In this document: positions 26,243 to 34,297 of the stretch, in pieces | Position numbering within the stretch: position 1 is the stretch's first letter | Layout: each line of letters opens with the position of its first letter | Origin: CAYNSB01 sp964399625 | GTDB taxonomy: Bacteria > Planctomycetota > Phycisphaerae > Phycisphaerales > UBA1924 | Assembly (NCBI GenBank): GCA_964399625.1 | Contig: CAYNSB010000015.1 | Span: 1-64,000 of the forward strand | Direction: 5' to 3' | DNA: 64,000 nt | Translations under genes and position numbers: made by a program | The notes under the pieces: generated by a model | What the model saw: only the letters and a program-made list of their open reading frames with translations | Told to the model about the DNA's origin: nothing | The model's database searches: none

Positions 26243-27471
26243 GACGCACCTCCGCCGCCACCGGCGGCCGCGGTCAGATCGAAGAGCGGAAGGAAGAGGC
26301 TGGTCGCGATGAACCCGACGACGACGCCCAGGGTGATGAGGATGACGGGCTCGATGAGCGACGTGATGGACTTGACGAGGGTGCGATTCTCCTCGTCGAG
26401 GAAATCGGCCATGCTGATGAGCACGGGGCCGATCTGTCCGGTCCTCTCGGCGTTGCGGAGCGCTTCGAGGACGCCGATATCGACGATGCCGCCGCGAGCC
26501 AGGCAGGAGCTCAGGGCCTCGCCCTTCTGCACGTGCGCGCTGGTGTGATCGAGCAGCGCGCGGTACTCGCCGTTGCCCATCGAGAGACGCACGAGATCGA
26601 GGGATTCGAGCAGCGGGACCTTCGCGTCCATGAGCAGTCCCAGGACGCGGGCCAGGCGTGCCGTGGCGAAGCTCCGCGTCAGTCGTCCGAGCATCGGAAG
26701 GCGGACCAGGGCACGGTCCACCGAAGCGCGTCCGGAGGGGGATCGAACCCAGAGCACCGCGGCGACTGTGGCCGCAATCAATGCCCCCAGCACGAGCCAC
26801 CAGAACCGTGTCAGGAAGTCGCTCGCGGCCATGAGCGCGCGAGTCGTGGGCGGCAGCGGCACCTGGAGCGTCGTGAAGAGCCCCGTGAACCTGGGAAGCA
26901 CGAAGACCATCATCGTCGTCAGCACGCCCACGGAGATCTTGATGAGCAGCAGCGGGTAGACCATTGCCCCGGCGATGGTCTGTCGCACGCGGAGACGCTG
27001 GAGCGTGATGTCCGAGAGACGCTGGAGCATCTGGTCGAGGCGTCCGCTGGACTCGCCGGCGCGAACGAGGCTCACCGCGACGGGATCGAACCACCCCGGG
27101 TTGGCGTGCATCGCATCGGAGAGCGTGGACCCTTCTTCGACTCGGCGCCGGACGCCGGCGACGACGTCCTTGAACCGCGCGTCGCGGGCCTGGCGTTCCA
27201 TGGCGAGCAGGGCGTCGGCGACGCGCGTGCCCGTGCCGATGAGGACCGACATCTGACGCGTGAAACTGGCGATGCTCTTCACGCGCGAGGAGCCGAGCGA
27301 GAGCGATCGCCTTGCGGACGAGCCCGCGGGCGCATCCTCGGCGGCGACGACGCTCGAGACGAAGAGCCCCTCGCGGCGGAGCGATTCCTGAGCGTCGGCC
27401 ATCGACGCGGCCTCGACCACCGCGGAGCGGGCCGCGCCGGCGCGATCAAATGCCTGGTAGCGGAACTTCAC
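26239..27471 (-). CDS. gspF: Type II secretion/type IV pilus platform protein GspF/PilC
   Basis: A 410-residue polytopic inner-membrane protein. N-terminal KFRYQAFDRAGAARSAVVEA is the usual GspF start; two GspF cytoplasmic domains are seen (about 70-195 with FTRQMSVLIGTGTRVADALLAM and 275-400 with FATARLARVLGLLM), each with the characteristic G-x-x-x-x-x-A-L. Membrane helices are near 170-195, 225-250 and 380-402. It forms the platform on which the GspE/PilB ATPase pushes the pseudopilus. Translation starts at a GTG inside the stop of the gspE gene. Length matches the family. Confidence 0.92.
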   Translation of the reverse strand: MKFRYQAFDRAGAARSAVVEAASMADAQESLRREGLFVSSVVAAEDAPAGSSARRSLSLGSSRVKSIASFTRQMSVLIGTGTRVADALLAMERQARDARFKDVVAGVRRRVEEGSTLSDAMHANPGWFDPVAVSLVRAGESSGRLDQMLQRLSDITLQRLRVRQTIAGAMVYPLLLIKISVGVLTTMMVFVLPRFTGLFTTLQVPLPPTTRALMAASDFLTRFWWLVLGALIAATVAAVLWVRSPSGRASVDRALVRLPMLGRLTRSFATARLARVLGLLMDAKVPLLESLDLVRLSMGNGEYRALLDHTSAHVQKGEALSSCLARGGIVDIGVLEALRNAERTGQIGPVLISMADFLDEENRTLVKSITSLIEPVILITLGVVVGFIATSLFLPLFDLTAAAGGGGGAS

Positions 27472-29348
27472 GCGACCTCCCTGCGGACCTGGGCATCCGC
27501 GGGCGGGTTGGCTCGCGCAACCTTCTTCGGCGCGAGATCATCGCCGTCGTCCTGCGTGGCGCGAAGGACCTCCTCGAGGCTCGTCTTTCCGGCGACGGCG
27601 ACGAGGACGCCCTCCTGCCGGAGGGAGAGCCCGCCGCTCTCACGGATGCTGGCGCGGAGCTCGTGCGAGGGCGCCATGGTGTGGACCATGCGACGGATGG
27701 CGGGCGTGACCTCCATGAACTCGTAGATGCCCATGCGCCCGCGGAAGCCCGAGTCGTGGCATTGCCGGCAGCCCGCGCCCTTGCGGAAGGCGCGCCCGGC
27801 CATCTCGGGGATGCCCGCGTCCTGCAGGGCGCGCTCCGTGGGGTGGTACCGCGTCTCGCAGGCGGGGCAGATCGTGCGTGCCAGTCGCTGGGCGACCACG
27901 CCGTTGAGCGCCCCCGAGAGGAGGTAGCCCTCGATGCCCATGTCGTTGAGGCGGGTGACGGCGCCGGGCGCGTCGTTGGTGTGTAGGGTCGCGAGCACAA
28001 GGTGTCCGGTGAGTGCGGCCTGCAGGGCGACGCGAGCCGTTTCCTCGTCGCGGATCTCCCCCACCATGATCACGTCGGGGTCCTGGCGGAGGATCGAGCG
28101 GAGCGCGCGTGCGAAGTTGAACCCGATCTGCTCGTGCACCTGGATCTGGTTCACGAGGTCGAGCTGGTACTCGACGGGGTCCTCGACGGTCACGATGTTC
28201 GACTCGGGGCTGCGGAGCAGGTCGAGCGCGGAGTAGAGCGTCGTCGTCTTGCCCGAGCCGGTGGGCCCGGTGACGAGGATCAGCCCCTGCGGCTGCTCGA
28301 GAATGCGCTTGAAGGTTCCGAGGATCTCGGGGCGGAAGCCCAGGTCCTCCATCCGCACCTTCAGGTTGTCCTTGTCGAGGATGCGCAGCACCAGCTTTTC
28401 GCCCAGCAGCGTGGGCATGCTGGAGACGCGCAGGTCGATGTCGCGCCCCTCGGCGATGATCCGCACTCGCCCCTCCTGCGGGAGGCGCTTCTCGGCGATG
28501 TCCATCTTGCCGATGACCTTGACGCGCGAGACGATCGAGGCGTGCATGCCCGGTGGGGGCTTCATCAGGTCGCGCAGGACGCCGTCGATGCGGTAGCGGA
28601 TGCGCGTGCCCTTCTTGTCGGGCTCGATGTGGATGTCCGAGGCCTTGTCCTTGACCGCGGTGAGCAGGGCGACGTTGACGAGGTTGATGATCGGGCTGCC
28701 CGCGACCATCTTGTCGAGGTCGGTGGACGGGCCGTCGTCAACGCTCTCGCGTTCGACGACCTCGACGTCCGACTCCGAGAGCGACGTGAGGAACGCGTCC
28801 ACGTCCACATCGCCCGACGCGTACTTCTTGATGTACTCCTTGATGTTGCCCTCGAGGGCCAGAACCGGGCGTACCTTGCAGCCCGTGAGCTGGCGGAGGC
28901 GATCGACGGTCGGGAGGCTCTGGGGCTCGGCCATCGCGACGGTCAGCACGCCGTGCACCTTGAACATCGGGATGACCTTGAGGCGTTCGGCCTCCTCGGC
29001 GCCGATGAGCTTCAGGGCGGCGGGATCCACAAGCCCGTGGCGGATGGTGCACCCGCGGACGTTCAGGTGACGCGCGAGCGTGCGGACGAGCGCGACACTA
29101 GTGATGACACCCTGCTCGACGAGCATCTCGCCGAGCATTCTGCCCGAGCTCTTCTGCTGGGCGAGGGCGCGCTTGAGCTGCTCCTCGCTGAGCACCCCCT
29201 CCTTGACGAGGACATCCCCCACGCGGAGACGCGCGGGCGCCGGGCCCGTCGTGGGCGCGCCGGCGCCGAGCGCCGCGAGCGAGGGCGGCGCGGGGCGTTC
29301 GGCTCGGGCCTGCGCGTCCGCGGGCATGGGGTCCTTGGGGGCGGTCAC
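27468..29348 (-). CDS. gspE: Secretion/pilus assembly ATPase GspE/PilB with MshEN domain
   Basis: A 626-residue hexameric ATPase. Residues about 40-90 hold two consecutive MshEN-type motifs (RVGDVLVKEGVLSEEQLKRA and MLGEMLVEQGVITSVALVRT), which in MshE bind cyclic-di-GMP. Then comes the T2SSE domain with DIHIEPDKKGTRIRYRIDG, Walker A GPTGSGKTT, Asp box VTVEDPVEYQL, Walker B DPDVIMVGEIRDEETA, and His box ATLHTNDA. A tetracysteine zinc site is given by CPAC and CRQC near residues 495-530. It should drive polymerisation of the pseudopilus. Start is GTG overlapping the STAS gene stop (GTGA), which suggests co-regulation with that gene. Confidence 0.95.
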   Translation of the reverse strand: MTAPKDPMPADAQARAERPAPPSLAALGAGAPTTGPAPARLRVGDVLVKEGVLSEEQLKRALAQQKSSGRMLGEMLVEQGVITSVALVRTLARHLNVRGCTIRHGLVDPAALKLIGAEEAERLKVIPMFKVHGVLTVAMAEPQSLPTVDRLRQLTGCKVRPVLALEGNIKEYIKKYASGDVDVDAFLTSLSESDVEVVERESVDDGPSTDLDKMVAGSPIINLVNVALLTAVKDKASDIHIEPDKKGTRIRYRIDGVLRDLMKPPPGMHASIVSRVKVIGKMDIAEKRLPQEGRVRIIAEGRDIDLRVSSMPTLLGEKLVLRILDKDNLKVRMEDLGFRPEILGTFKRILEQPQGLILVTGPTGSGKTTTLYSALDLLRSPESNIVTVEDPVEYQLDLVNQIQVHEQIGFNFARALRSILRQDPDVIMVGEIRDEETARVALQAALTGHLVLATLHTNDAPGAVTRLNDMGIEGYLLSGALNGVVAQRLARTICPACETRYHPTERALQDAGIPEMAGRAFRKGAGCRQCHDSGFRGRMGIYEFMEVTPAIRRMVHTMAPSHELRASIRESGGLSLRQEGVLVAVAGKTSLEEVLRATQDDGDDLAPKKVARANPPADAQVRREVA

Positions 29349-29698
29349 AGGAAGCTCCTGACGGCGGCGTTGGCGTCCTCGTAGTGCTCGAAGTGCCCGG
29401 TGATCTCCGTGAGCTCCATGACCTCGCGCAGCGATTCGTTGGCCGCGGCGAGCTTGAGCACCTGCCCCGTCGCGCCCAGGTCCTGGCTGAGCTCGACGAG
29501 CACCTCGAGCCCACGCCCATCGACGAAGGGGATCGCGCCGGCGTCGAGGACGATCTTGCCCAGGCTCGCCGAGGCGGCGAGGGTCGCGCGTGACTTCACC
29601 TTCTCCGCGTCGAGCCCGGTGAGCGCGCCGACGGGACGGATGACACGAACGGCTCCCTTGATCTGCTCGCTGATCTCCACGGGCCCTCCGGTCTTCAT
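29345..29698 (-). CDS. STAS-domain protein, anti-sigma-antagonist-like, lacks phosphorylatable Ser
   Basis: A 117-residue single STAS domain: VIRPVGALTGLDAEKVKS for the first strand and helix, IVLDAGAIPFVDGRGLEVLVEL for the middle strand and helix, and ITGHFEHYEDANAAVRSFL at the end. In SpoIIAA-like proteins the middle motif is D-S-S-G, with a phosphorylated Ser; here it reads D-G-R-G, so this acceptor is absent. It lies between the kinase gene and gspE, with 4-nt overlaps on both sides (ATGA and GTGA). It may bind a partner constitutively or act structurally; a classic RsbV-type role is less likely. Confidence 0.85.
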   Translation of the reverse strand: MKTGGPVEISEQIKGAVRVIRPVGALTGLDAEKVKSRATLAASASLGKIVLDAGAIPFVDGRGLEVLVELSQDLGATGQVLKLAAANESLREVMELTEITGHFEHYEDANAAVRSFL

Positions 29699-31542
29699 GC
29701 CGCCATGGCGCTGCTCGTCTGGATCGGCACCGACAGCGTGAACGTGCTTCCCTTGTTGAGCTCGGAGCGCAGGGTCAGTTCTCCGCCGTGGAGGCGGGCG
29801 ACCTCGCGCGCGAGCGGGAGCCCAAGCCCGGTGCCCACGACATCGCGGACGCGCTTGTCCTGGGCGCGGTAGAACTTCTCGAACACGAGCTCCTGCTCCT
29901 GGGGCGCGATGCCAAAGCCGGTGTCCGTGACGTCCACGCTCAGGCGGGCGTTGTTCACATCGACCTTGACGTCCACCCTGCCGCCCGCGGGCGTGTACTT
30001 GATCGCGTTGGCGATCAGGTTGTGCAGCGCCTGGGCGATCTTGTCGCGGTCCGCGTGGATCACGGGCAGCTTGGGCGGGATCTCGAACGCGAGGGCCAGC
30101 CCCTTCTCGCGGGCCTGGGGGGAGAACTCGGCGGCGAGATCGTCGAAGAGCGTGTCCAGACGGACGTCGTCGCTGCGCAGCTTGATCGAGCCCGCCTCGA
30201 TCTCGCTCACGCTCAGCATGTCCGAGACGATGCGCTCGAGGCGCAGGCTCTCCTGGTTGATGACGTTCAGGGCGCTCGCGCGGGTCGCCGAGTCGCTCTC
30301 GCCCGCCTCGATCGCCTGCTCGACGTAGAGGCGGATGTTCGTGAGCGGCGTGCGGAGCTCGTGCGTCGCCTGCGCGACGAACGAGTCGCGTGCCTCGTCG
30401 GCGATCCTCTGCTGCGTCACGTCCTCGATGAACACGACCGCGCCGCCCAGGTCCTCGCGCCCGATGGCACGGACCGTGAATCGCAGCACGCCCGCGCCCT
30501 CGGCACGCTTGACCTCCACGCTCGTCCGTCGGCGCACGCGTCCGGAGACCACGTTCCGGATCGACTCGACGACGGCGGGATCGCTGAGGTGGTCGGTGGC
30601 GACGCCCTCGCCCAGCTTCTCGCGGCGGGCGCCCAGGAAGACGGCGGCCGACGGGTTGGCGTAGACGATGCGGAGCTTCTCGTCGAGCACGACGACGCCG
30701 TTCCACAGCGCGTCGCAGGCCAGGGGGAGCTGCCCCGCTCCGCCGGCACGCTTGGCCAGCTGCTCGCGCGCCTGGTCGGCCAGGAGCTGCCCGCGGAGAT
30801 GCTCGCGCTCCCGGAGCATCTGATTCCACGCATGGGCCTCACGCCCGAAGTCGTTCGACACGGCAAGCAGCGGCGGATGGGTCTGTCCGTCCTGGAGTTC
30901 GAGCAGCGCCTCGCGGATCGCGCCCATCGCCCGCACACGACGGCGCGTCCAGCGGTACGTGCCGAAGAAGAACACCAGCGAAGCACCCCCCGCGATGGCG
31001 AAGCCCGTCCCGGCTTCCCACGACAGCCCCACGCCCGTCGCAAGGTCCTGGCTCAACTCCAGTCGCACGTGTCCGCGCGCGGGAACCTCGACATCGAACG
31101 CCATCGTGAGGCTGTGGGCGGTGATCACCTTCTTGGCGCCCTCGAGCGGATGGGCCCAGACAACCGCGGTTGCGCTGGGCATGGCTCGCACCGCTCCGGC
31201 GGCATCGTGCTCGGCGAGCACGCTCGCGTCGGGGAGCGTGAGGCGTGCGCCGCGAAGCCCGTGCGTCTTGGCCACCCTTTCGAGCAGCGCGCGCGCCCCC
31301 TCCACATCCTCCTGCGCGAGCGACGAGGCGAGAGTCGGCGCGAGGAGAGCGCCCGCGGCCTCGAGGCGAGAGGTGGCATCACCGACACGATCGCGCCGGA
31401 GTGTCCACGCCGTCCAGCCGCCGAGCACCAGCGTCGTCGCGCCCACAAAGAGCGCCATGGCGGCCCCCAAGGGCGCCACGATCGACTCACCGGGCGTGAG
31501 CAACCGTGCCATCCACGACGTGCCTCTTTTCAGCAAAGCCAT
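29695..31542 (-). CDS. Membrane histidine kinase with PAS domain
   Basis: A 615-residue sensor kinase. Helices at about 21-46 and 180-200 enclose an extracytoplasmic sensor of about 130 residues; a HAMP-like linker and a PAS domain (GVVVLDEKLRIVYANPSAAV, about 270-385) follow. The H box THELRTPLTNIRLYV has its His near residue 393; N box LHNLIANAIKYTP, G1 DTGFGIAP and G2 GTGLGLPLA are complete, so it should be active. It is the first gene of the eight-gene secretion unit (ATGA overlap with STAS). No response regulator gene is next to it. ATG at 31542 has a GGGAG site. It points away from the FHA-SpoIIE gene 179 bp distant. Confidence 0.92.
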   Translation of the reverse strand: MALLKRGTSWMARLLTPGESIVAPLGAAMALFVGATTLVLGGWTAWTLRRDRVGDATSRLEAAGALLAPTLASSLAQEDVEGARALLERVAKTHGLRGARLTLPDASVLAEHDAAGAVRAMPSATAVVWAHPLEGAKKVITAHSLTMAFDVEVPARGHVRLELSQDLATGVGLSWEAGTGFAIAGGASLVFFFGTYRWTRRRVRAMGAIREALLELQDGQTHPPLLAVSNDFGREAHAWNQMLREREHLRGQLLADQAREQLAKRAGGAGQLPLACDALWNGVVVLDEKLRIVYANPSAAVFLGARREKLGEGVATDHLSDPAVVESIRNVVSGRVRRRTSVEVKRAEGAGVLRFTVRAIGREDLGGAVVFIEDVTQQRIADEARDSFVAQATHELRTPLTNIRLYVEQAIEAGESDSATRASALNVINQESLRLERIVSDMLSVSEIEAGSIKLRSDDVRLDTLFDDLAAEFSPQAREKGLALAFEIPPKLPVIHADRDKIAQALHNLIANAIKYTPAGGRVDVKVDVNNARLSVDVTDTGFGIAPQEQELVFEKFYRAQDKRVRDVVGTGLGLPLAREVARLHGGELTLRSELNKGSTFTLSVPIQTSSAMAA

Positions 31543-31721
31543 GCGAAATCGCTCCCTGCGCTCGAATGGGAATCGATCGCGATATCGGCCCAAGCCCTCG
31601 GGGGATCAAGGTCCCCCGGCGGACGAAGGCCCGCATAACGCGGTGCGGACCCGGGCGATCGGACCGGTTAGGATCATGTCCTGCTCGAAGCGATGTCCTC
31701 CAACGAAAGCGATCGGCTGGC

Positions 31722-33383
31722 ATGACGACCCATCGGGGCGACATTCCTCTTCTCACGCTCGAGCCCGTTGGAGGGCCGGCGCTCGCGACGCGCCCGACTG
31801 TTCGAACGGACCACGCCTCGATCGGTCGTGCGATCGAGAACTCCATCGTGCTGGCGAACGAGACGGTCTCCCGTCGGCACGCGACGCTCACATGCCTGGC
31901 CGCGCAATGGCACGTGACCGACCTGGGAAGCCGGCACGGGACGCTCGTGAACGGCGTGCCGCTCGCGGCGCAGCGCCCGACGCTGCTCGAGCCCGACGAT
32001 CTGCTCGCGATCGGGCCCTGGACGTTCCGTGTGAGCCTGGGCACGATGCGCACGCGCACCGCGACGTCGGTCATCGCCTCGACGATGCTGCAGGCGGGCC
32101 CCCACCGCGTGGAGCGCGTCCCCGAGCGCGAGCTCGCGTGGACCGCGCAGCAGCGGCTCGATCTGCTCATCCGCGCCTCGGCGTCCATCAACGCGGCACC
32201 GAGCGAGAGCGAGCTGCACAAGGTCGCGCTCGAGGCGGCGCGGGCGGGATCGGGGTACCAACGGGCGGCGTGGCTGCGCCCGCTCCCGGCGTCCGGCGCT
32301 GAGGTGATGGTCGAGGTGGCCGCGTCGCGCACGCCACCGGATGAGCCGGCGACGAACTTCGCCTTCAGCCAGTCGTTGATCAAGGAGGCGTCCAGCGGGC
32401 AGTTGGCTCGCCTCATGGAGGATGGCGCGCCCGGCAATTACGGGCAGAGCATCGTGAGCCTGGGTATCCACTCGGCGTTGTGTGCGCCCATCATGCTGGG
32501 CACGAGCGTCGCGGGCTTCTTGTACCTCGACGCGCGCGGGCAGGAGGCGTCGGTGCAGTCCCATGCCGCGGGCTTCTGCCAGGCGCTCGCGCAGATCTGC
32601 GGGCTCGCGCTGGCGAACATCCGCCGAGAAGAACTCGAGCGGCGCCAGCGGCGCCTGGAGCACGAGCTCAACGCGGCGCGAGAGGCCCAGCAGATGATCA
32701 TGCCTCCGCCCTCAGGAACGCTGGCCCGCGTGCGCTACGCGATGCGCTGCACGCCGGGTCGGTCGGTCGCGGGCGACCTGTTCGATGTGGTGCCGCTGGG
32801 AGACGATCGGGTGGCCTTCTGCATCGGCGACGTCGCGGGGAAGTCCATCGGCGCGGCCCTGCTGATGGCGACAACGCAGTCGTACCTGCACGCGGCGCTG
32901 GCCCGCTACCAGGACGCGGCGCGCGCGCTCATCGCGCTGAACAACTACCTTGCCGGGCGCTGCGCGATGGACCGGTTCGTCACGATGTGGGTGGGCATCC
33001 TCGACGCACGCACCGGCTCGATCGTGTACGTGGATGCCGGGCACGGGCACTGGCTGCTCAAGCCGCGCGGTGGGCCCCCGCAGCGGATCCAGAACGGCGG
33101 GGGCATCCCGATCGCGATCGATCCCGAGTACCAGTACGTCGGCGAGCGCCTCGCGCTGCAGCCGGGCGATCGCCTCGTGCTGTACTCGGACGGCATCTCC
33201 GAGCAGCGTTCGACGCAGGGCGACGAGTTCACGCGGGCACGCGTGGAGGAAACGCTCGCAGAGTCTCCCTCGCCGCAGGACGACGTCGATCGGCTCTTCC
33301 TCGCGGTGGAGCGCTTCGCGTCCACGACGAGCTGGGACGACGACGCGACCGCGGCCTCGATCGAGCTCATGCCCGAGGCGTGA
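31722..33383 (+). CDS. FHA-GAF-SpoIIE (PP2C) phosphatase
   Basis: A 553-residue cytoplasmic protein with a FHA domain (about 28-110; SIGRAIENSIVL, VSRRHATL and DLGSRHGTLVNG are textbook), a GAF domain (about 150-305) and a SpoIIE/RsbU PP2C-type phosphatase (about 325-550). The phosphatase metal sites are seen in VAGDLFDV, IGDVAGKSIGAALLMA, LYSDGISEQ and WDDDATA. FHA binds phosphothreonine, which ties the protein to a Ser/Thr kinase; the phosphatase usually dephosphorylates STAS antagonists. It is divergent from the histidine kinase-STAS-secretion unit, suggesting a shared control region. ATG at 31722 is chosen as nearest the FHA start. Confidence 0.9.
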   Translation: MTTHRGDIPLLTLEPVGGPALATRPTVRTDHASIGRAIENSIVLANETVSRRHATLTCLAAQWHVTDLGSRHGTLVNGVPLAAQRPTLLEPDDLLAIGPWTFRVSLGTMRTRTATSVIASTMLQAGPHRVERVPERELAWTAQQRLDLLIRASASINAAPSESELHKVALEAARAGSGYQRAAWLRPLPASGAEVMVEVAASRTPPDEPATNFAFSQSLIKEASSGQLARLMEDGAPGNYGQSIVSLGIHSALCAPIMLGTSVAGFLYLDARGQEASVQSHAAGFCQALAQICGLALANIRREELERRQRRLEHELNAAREAQQMIMPPPSGTLARVRYAMRCTPGRSVAGDLFDVVPLGDDRVAFCIGDVAGKSIGAALLMATTQSYLHAALARYQDAARALIALNNYLAGRCAMDRFVTMWVGILDARTGSIVYVDAGHGHWLLKPRGGPPQRIQNGGGIPIAIDPEYQYVGERLALQPGDRLVLYSDGISEQRSTQGDEFTRARVEETLAESPSPQDDVDRLFLAVERFASTTSWDDDATAASIELMPEA

Positions 33384-33445
33384 CGGAGCGCCGCGGAGGG
33401 AATCGCCGCCTCACGCCTCCCGAACTTCGGGGCTCGGGGCGGGTC

Positions 33446-33474
33446 TTGATTGTATCGATCATTATCGATATATT
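33446..33474 (+). promoter_or_regulatory. Promoter of the YceI gene with a palindromic operator inside
   Basis: In an AT-rich island, TTGATT (33446-33451) and TATATT (33469-33474) are spaced 17 bp, a good sigma70-type pair. A perfect inverted repeat TATCGAT-N4-ATCGATA (33453-33470) fills the spacer, where a bound repressor would block RNA polymerase. The regulator is not encoded nearby in recognisable form. Confidence 0.72.
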
Positions 33475-33562
33475 CCGCGAACCGCACGGCGAACCGCCGC
33501 GCGGGCGGTGCGTCGAACTCCGTTCGGAGCACTTCAGCGAACCTCGTCGATAAGGAATCACC

Positions 33563-34192
33563 ATGAACGCACGCACGATCCTCGCCCTCGCCACCGTCAC
33601 GTCTCTGGGCACGCTCGCGATGCTCGCCGGATTCGCGCCGCGAGCCAGTGCGCCCGCGGCGGCGCTGTCCGCGCTCGCGACGGGCGAGGCCCAGGGCAAT
33701 GTCGATCCGGTGCACACCTACATCCTGTTCCGGATCAAGCACCTGAACGTCGGCTACTCCTATGGCAGGTTCGACGAGGTTTCGGGCAACGTGTCGATCA
33801 ACGACGCGGACCTGTCGAAGTCCTCGCTGACGCTCGACGTGAAGACGACCTCCATCAACACGGGCAACGCGAAGCGCGACGGCCACCTGAAGTCCAACGA
33901 CTTCTTTGCCGCGGCGGAGAATCCCACCGCCACGTTCAAGAGCACGTCGATCAAGAAGGCCGGGGAGGGCGCGTACGACGTGACGGGCGACCTGAGCATC
34001 CGCGGCAAGACCAAGTCCGTGTCCTTCAAGCTCGCCAAGACCGGGCAGGGCAAGAGCCCGCAGGGCGGCGAGATCGTTGGATACGAGACGACGCTCACGA
34101 TCAACCGCCTCGATTTCGGCGTCGCGTACATGCCCGATCTGCTGGGCACGGACGTCCAGCTGACGGTCGCGTTGGAGGCCGCGGCGAAGTAA
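33563..34192 (+). CDS. YceI family periplasmic protein
   Basis: A 209-residue protein with an N-terminal signal peptide (about residues 1-30, with ALATVTSLGTLAMLAG) and a YceI lipocalin-like domain: VDPVHTYILFRIKHLNVGY, then SKSSLTLDVKTTSINTGN, RDGHLKSNDFFAAAENPTATF, VTGDLSIRGKTKSV and LTINRLDFGV. The family binds long isoprenoids or other amphipathic ligands in the periplasm and is often stress-induced. The start is set by the signal peptide, right after the strong promoter/operator at 33446-33474, with a leader of about 85 nt. A large GC-rich hairpin at 34198-34230 follows the stop. Single-gene unit. Confidence 0.92.
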   Translation: MNARTILALATVTSLGTLAMLAGFAPRASAPAAALSALATGEAQGNVDPVHTYILFRIKHLNVGYSYGRFDEVSGNVSINDADLSKSSLTLDVKTTSINTGNAKRDGHLKSNDFFAAAENPTATFKSTSIKKAGEGAYDVTGDLSIRGKTKSVSFKLAKTGQGKSPQGGEIVGYETTLTINRLDFGVAYMPDLLGTDVQLTVALEAAAK

Positions 34193-34197
34193 GTCGT

Positions 34198-34230
34198 CGG
34201 GCGCCCGCTCGACGAGCGTCACGGCGCCCG
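34198..34230 (+). terminator. GC-rich hairpin just after the yceI-type gene
   Basis: Outer 8-bp stem (34198-34205 with 34223-34230) and an inner 5- to 6-bp stem (34206-34218). It begins 6 nt past the stop codon but lacks a T run, so it may be a transcript-stabilising 3' structure or a Rho-assisted terminator. Confidence 0.5.
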
Positions 34231-34297
34231 CGTGAGATGGAGCAATCCGTGGATGCGCGCGCTCCCTGAGCGCGCGTTTCCACTGTTGGAGCAGCGA

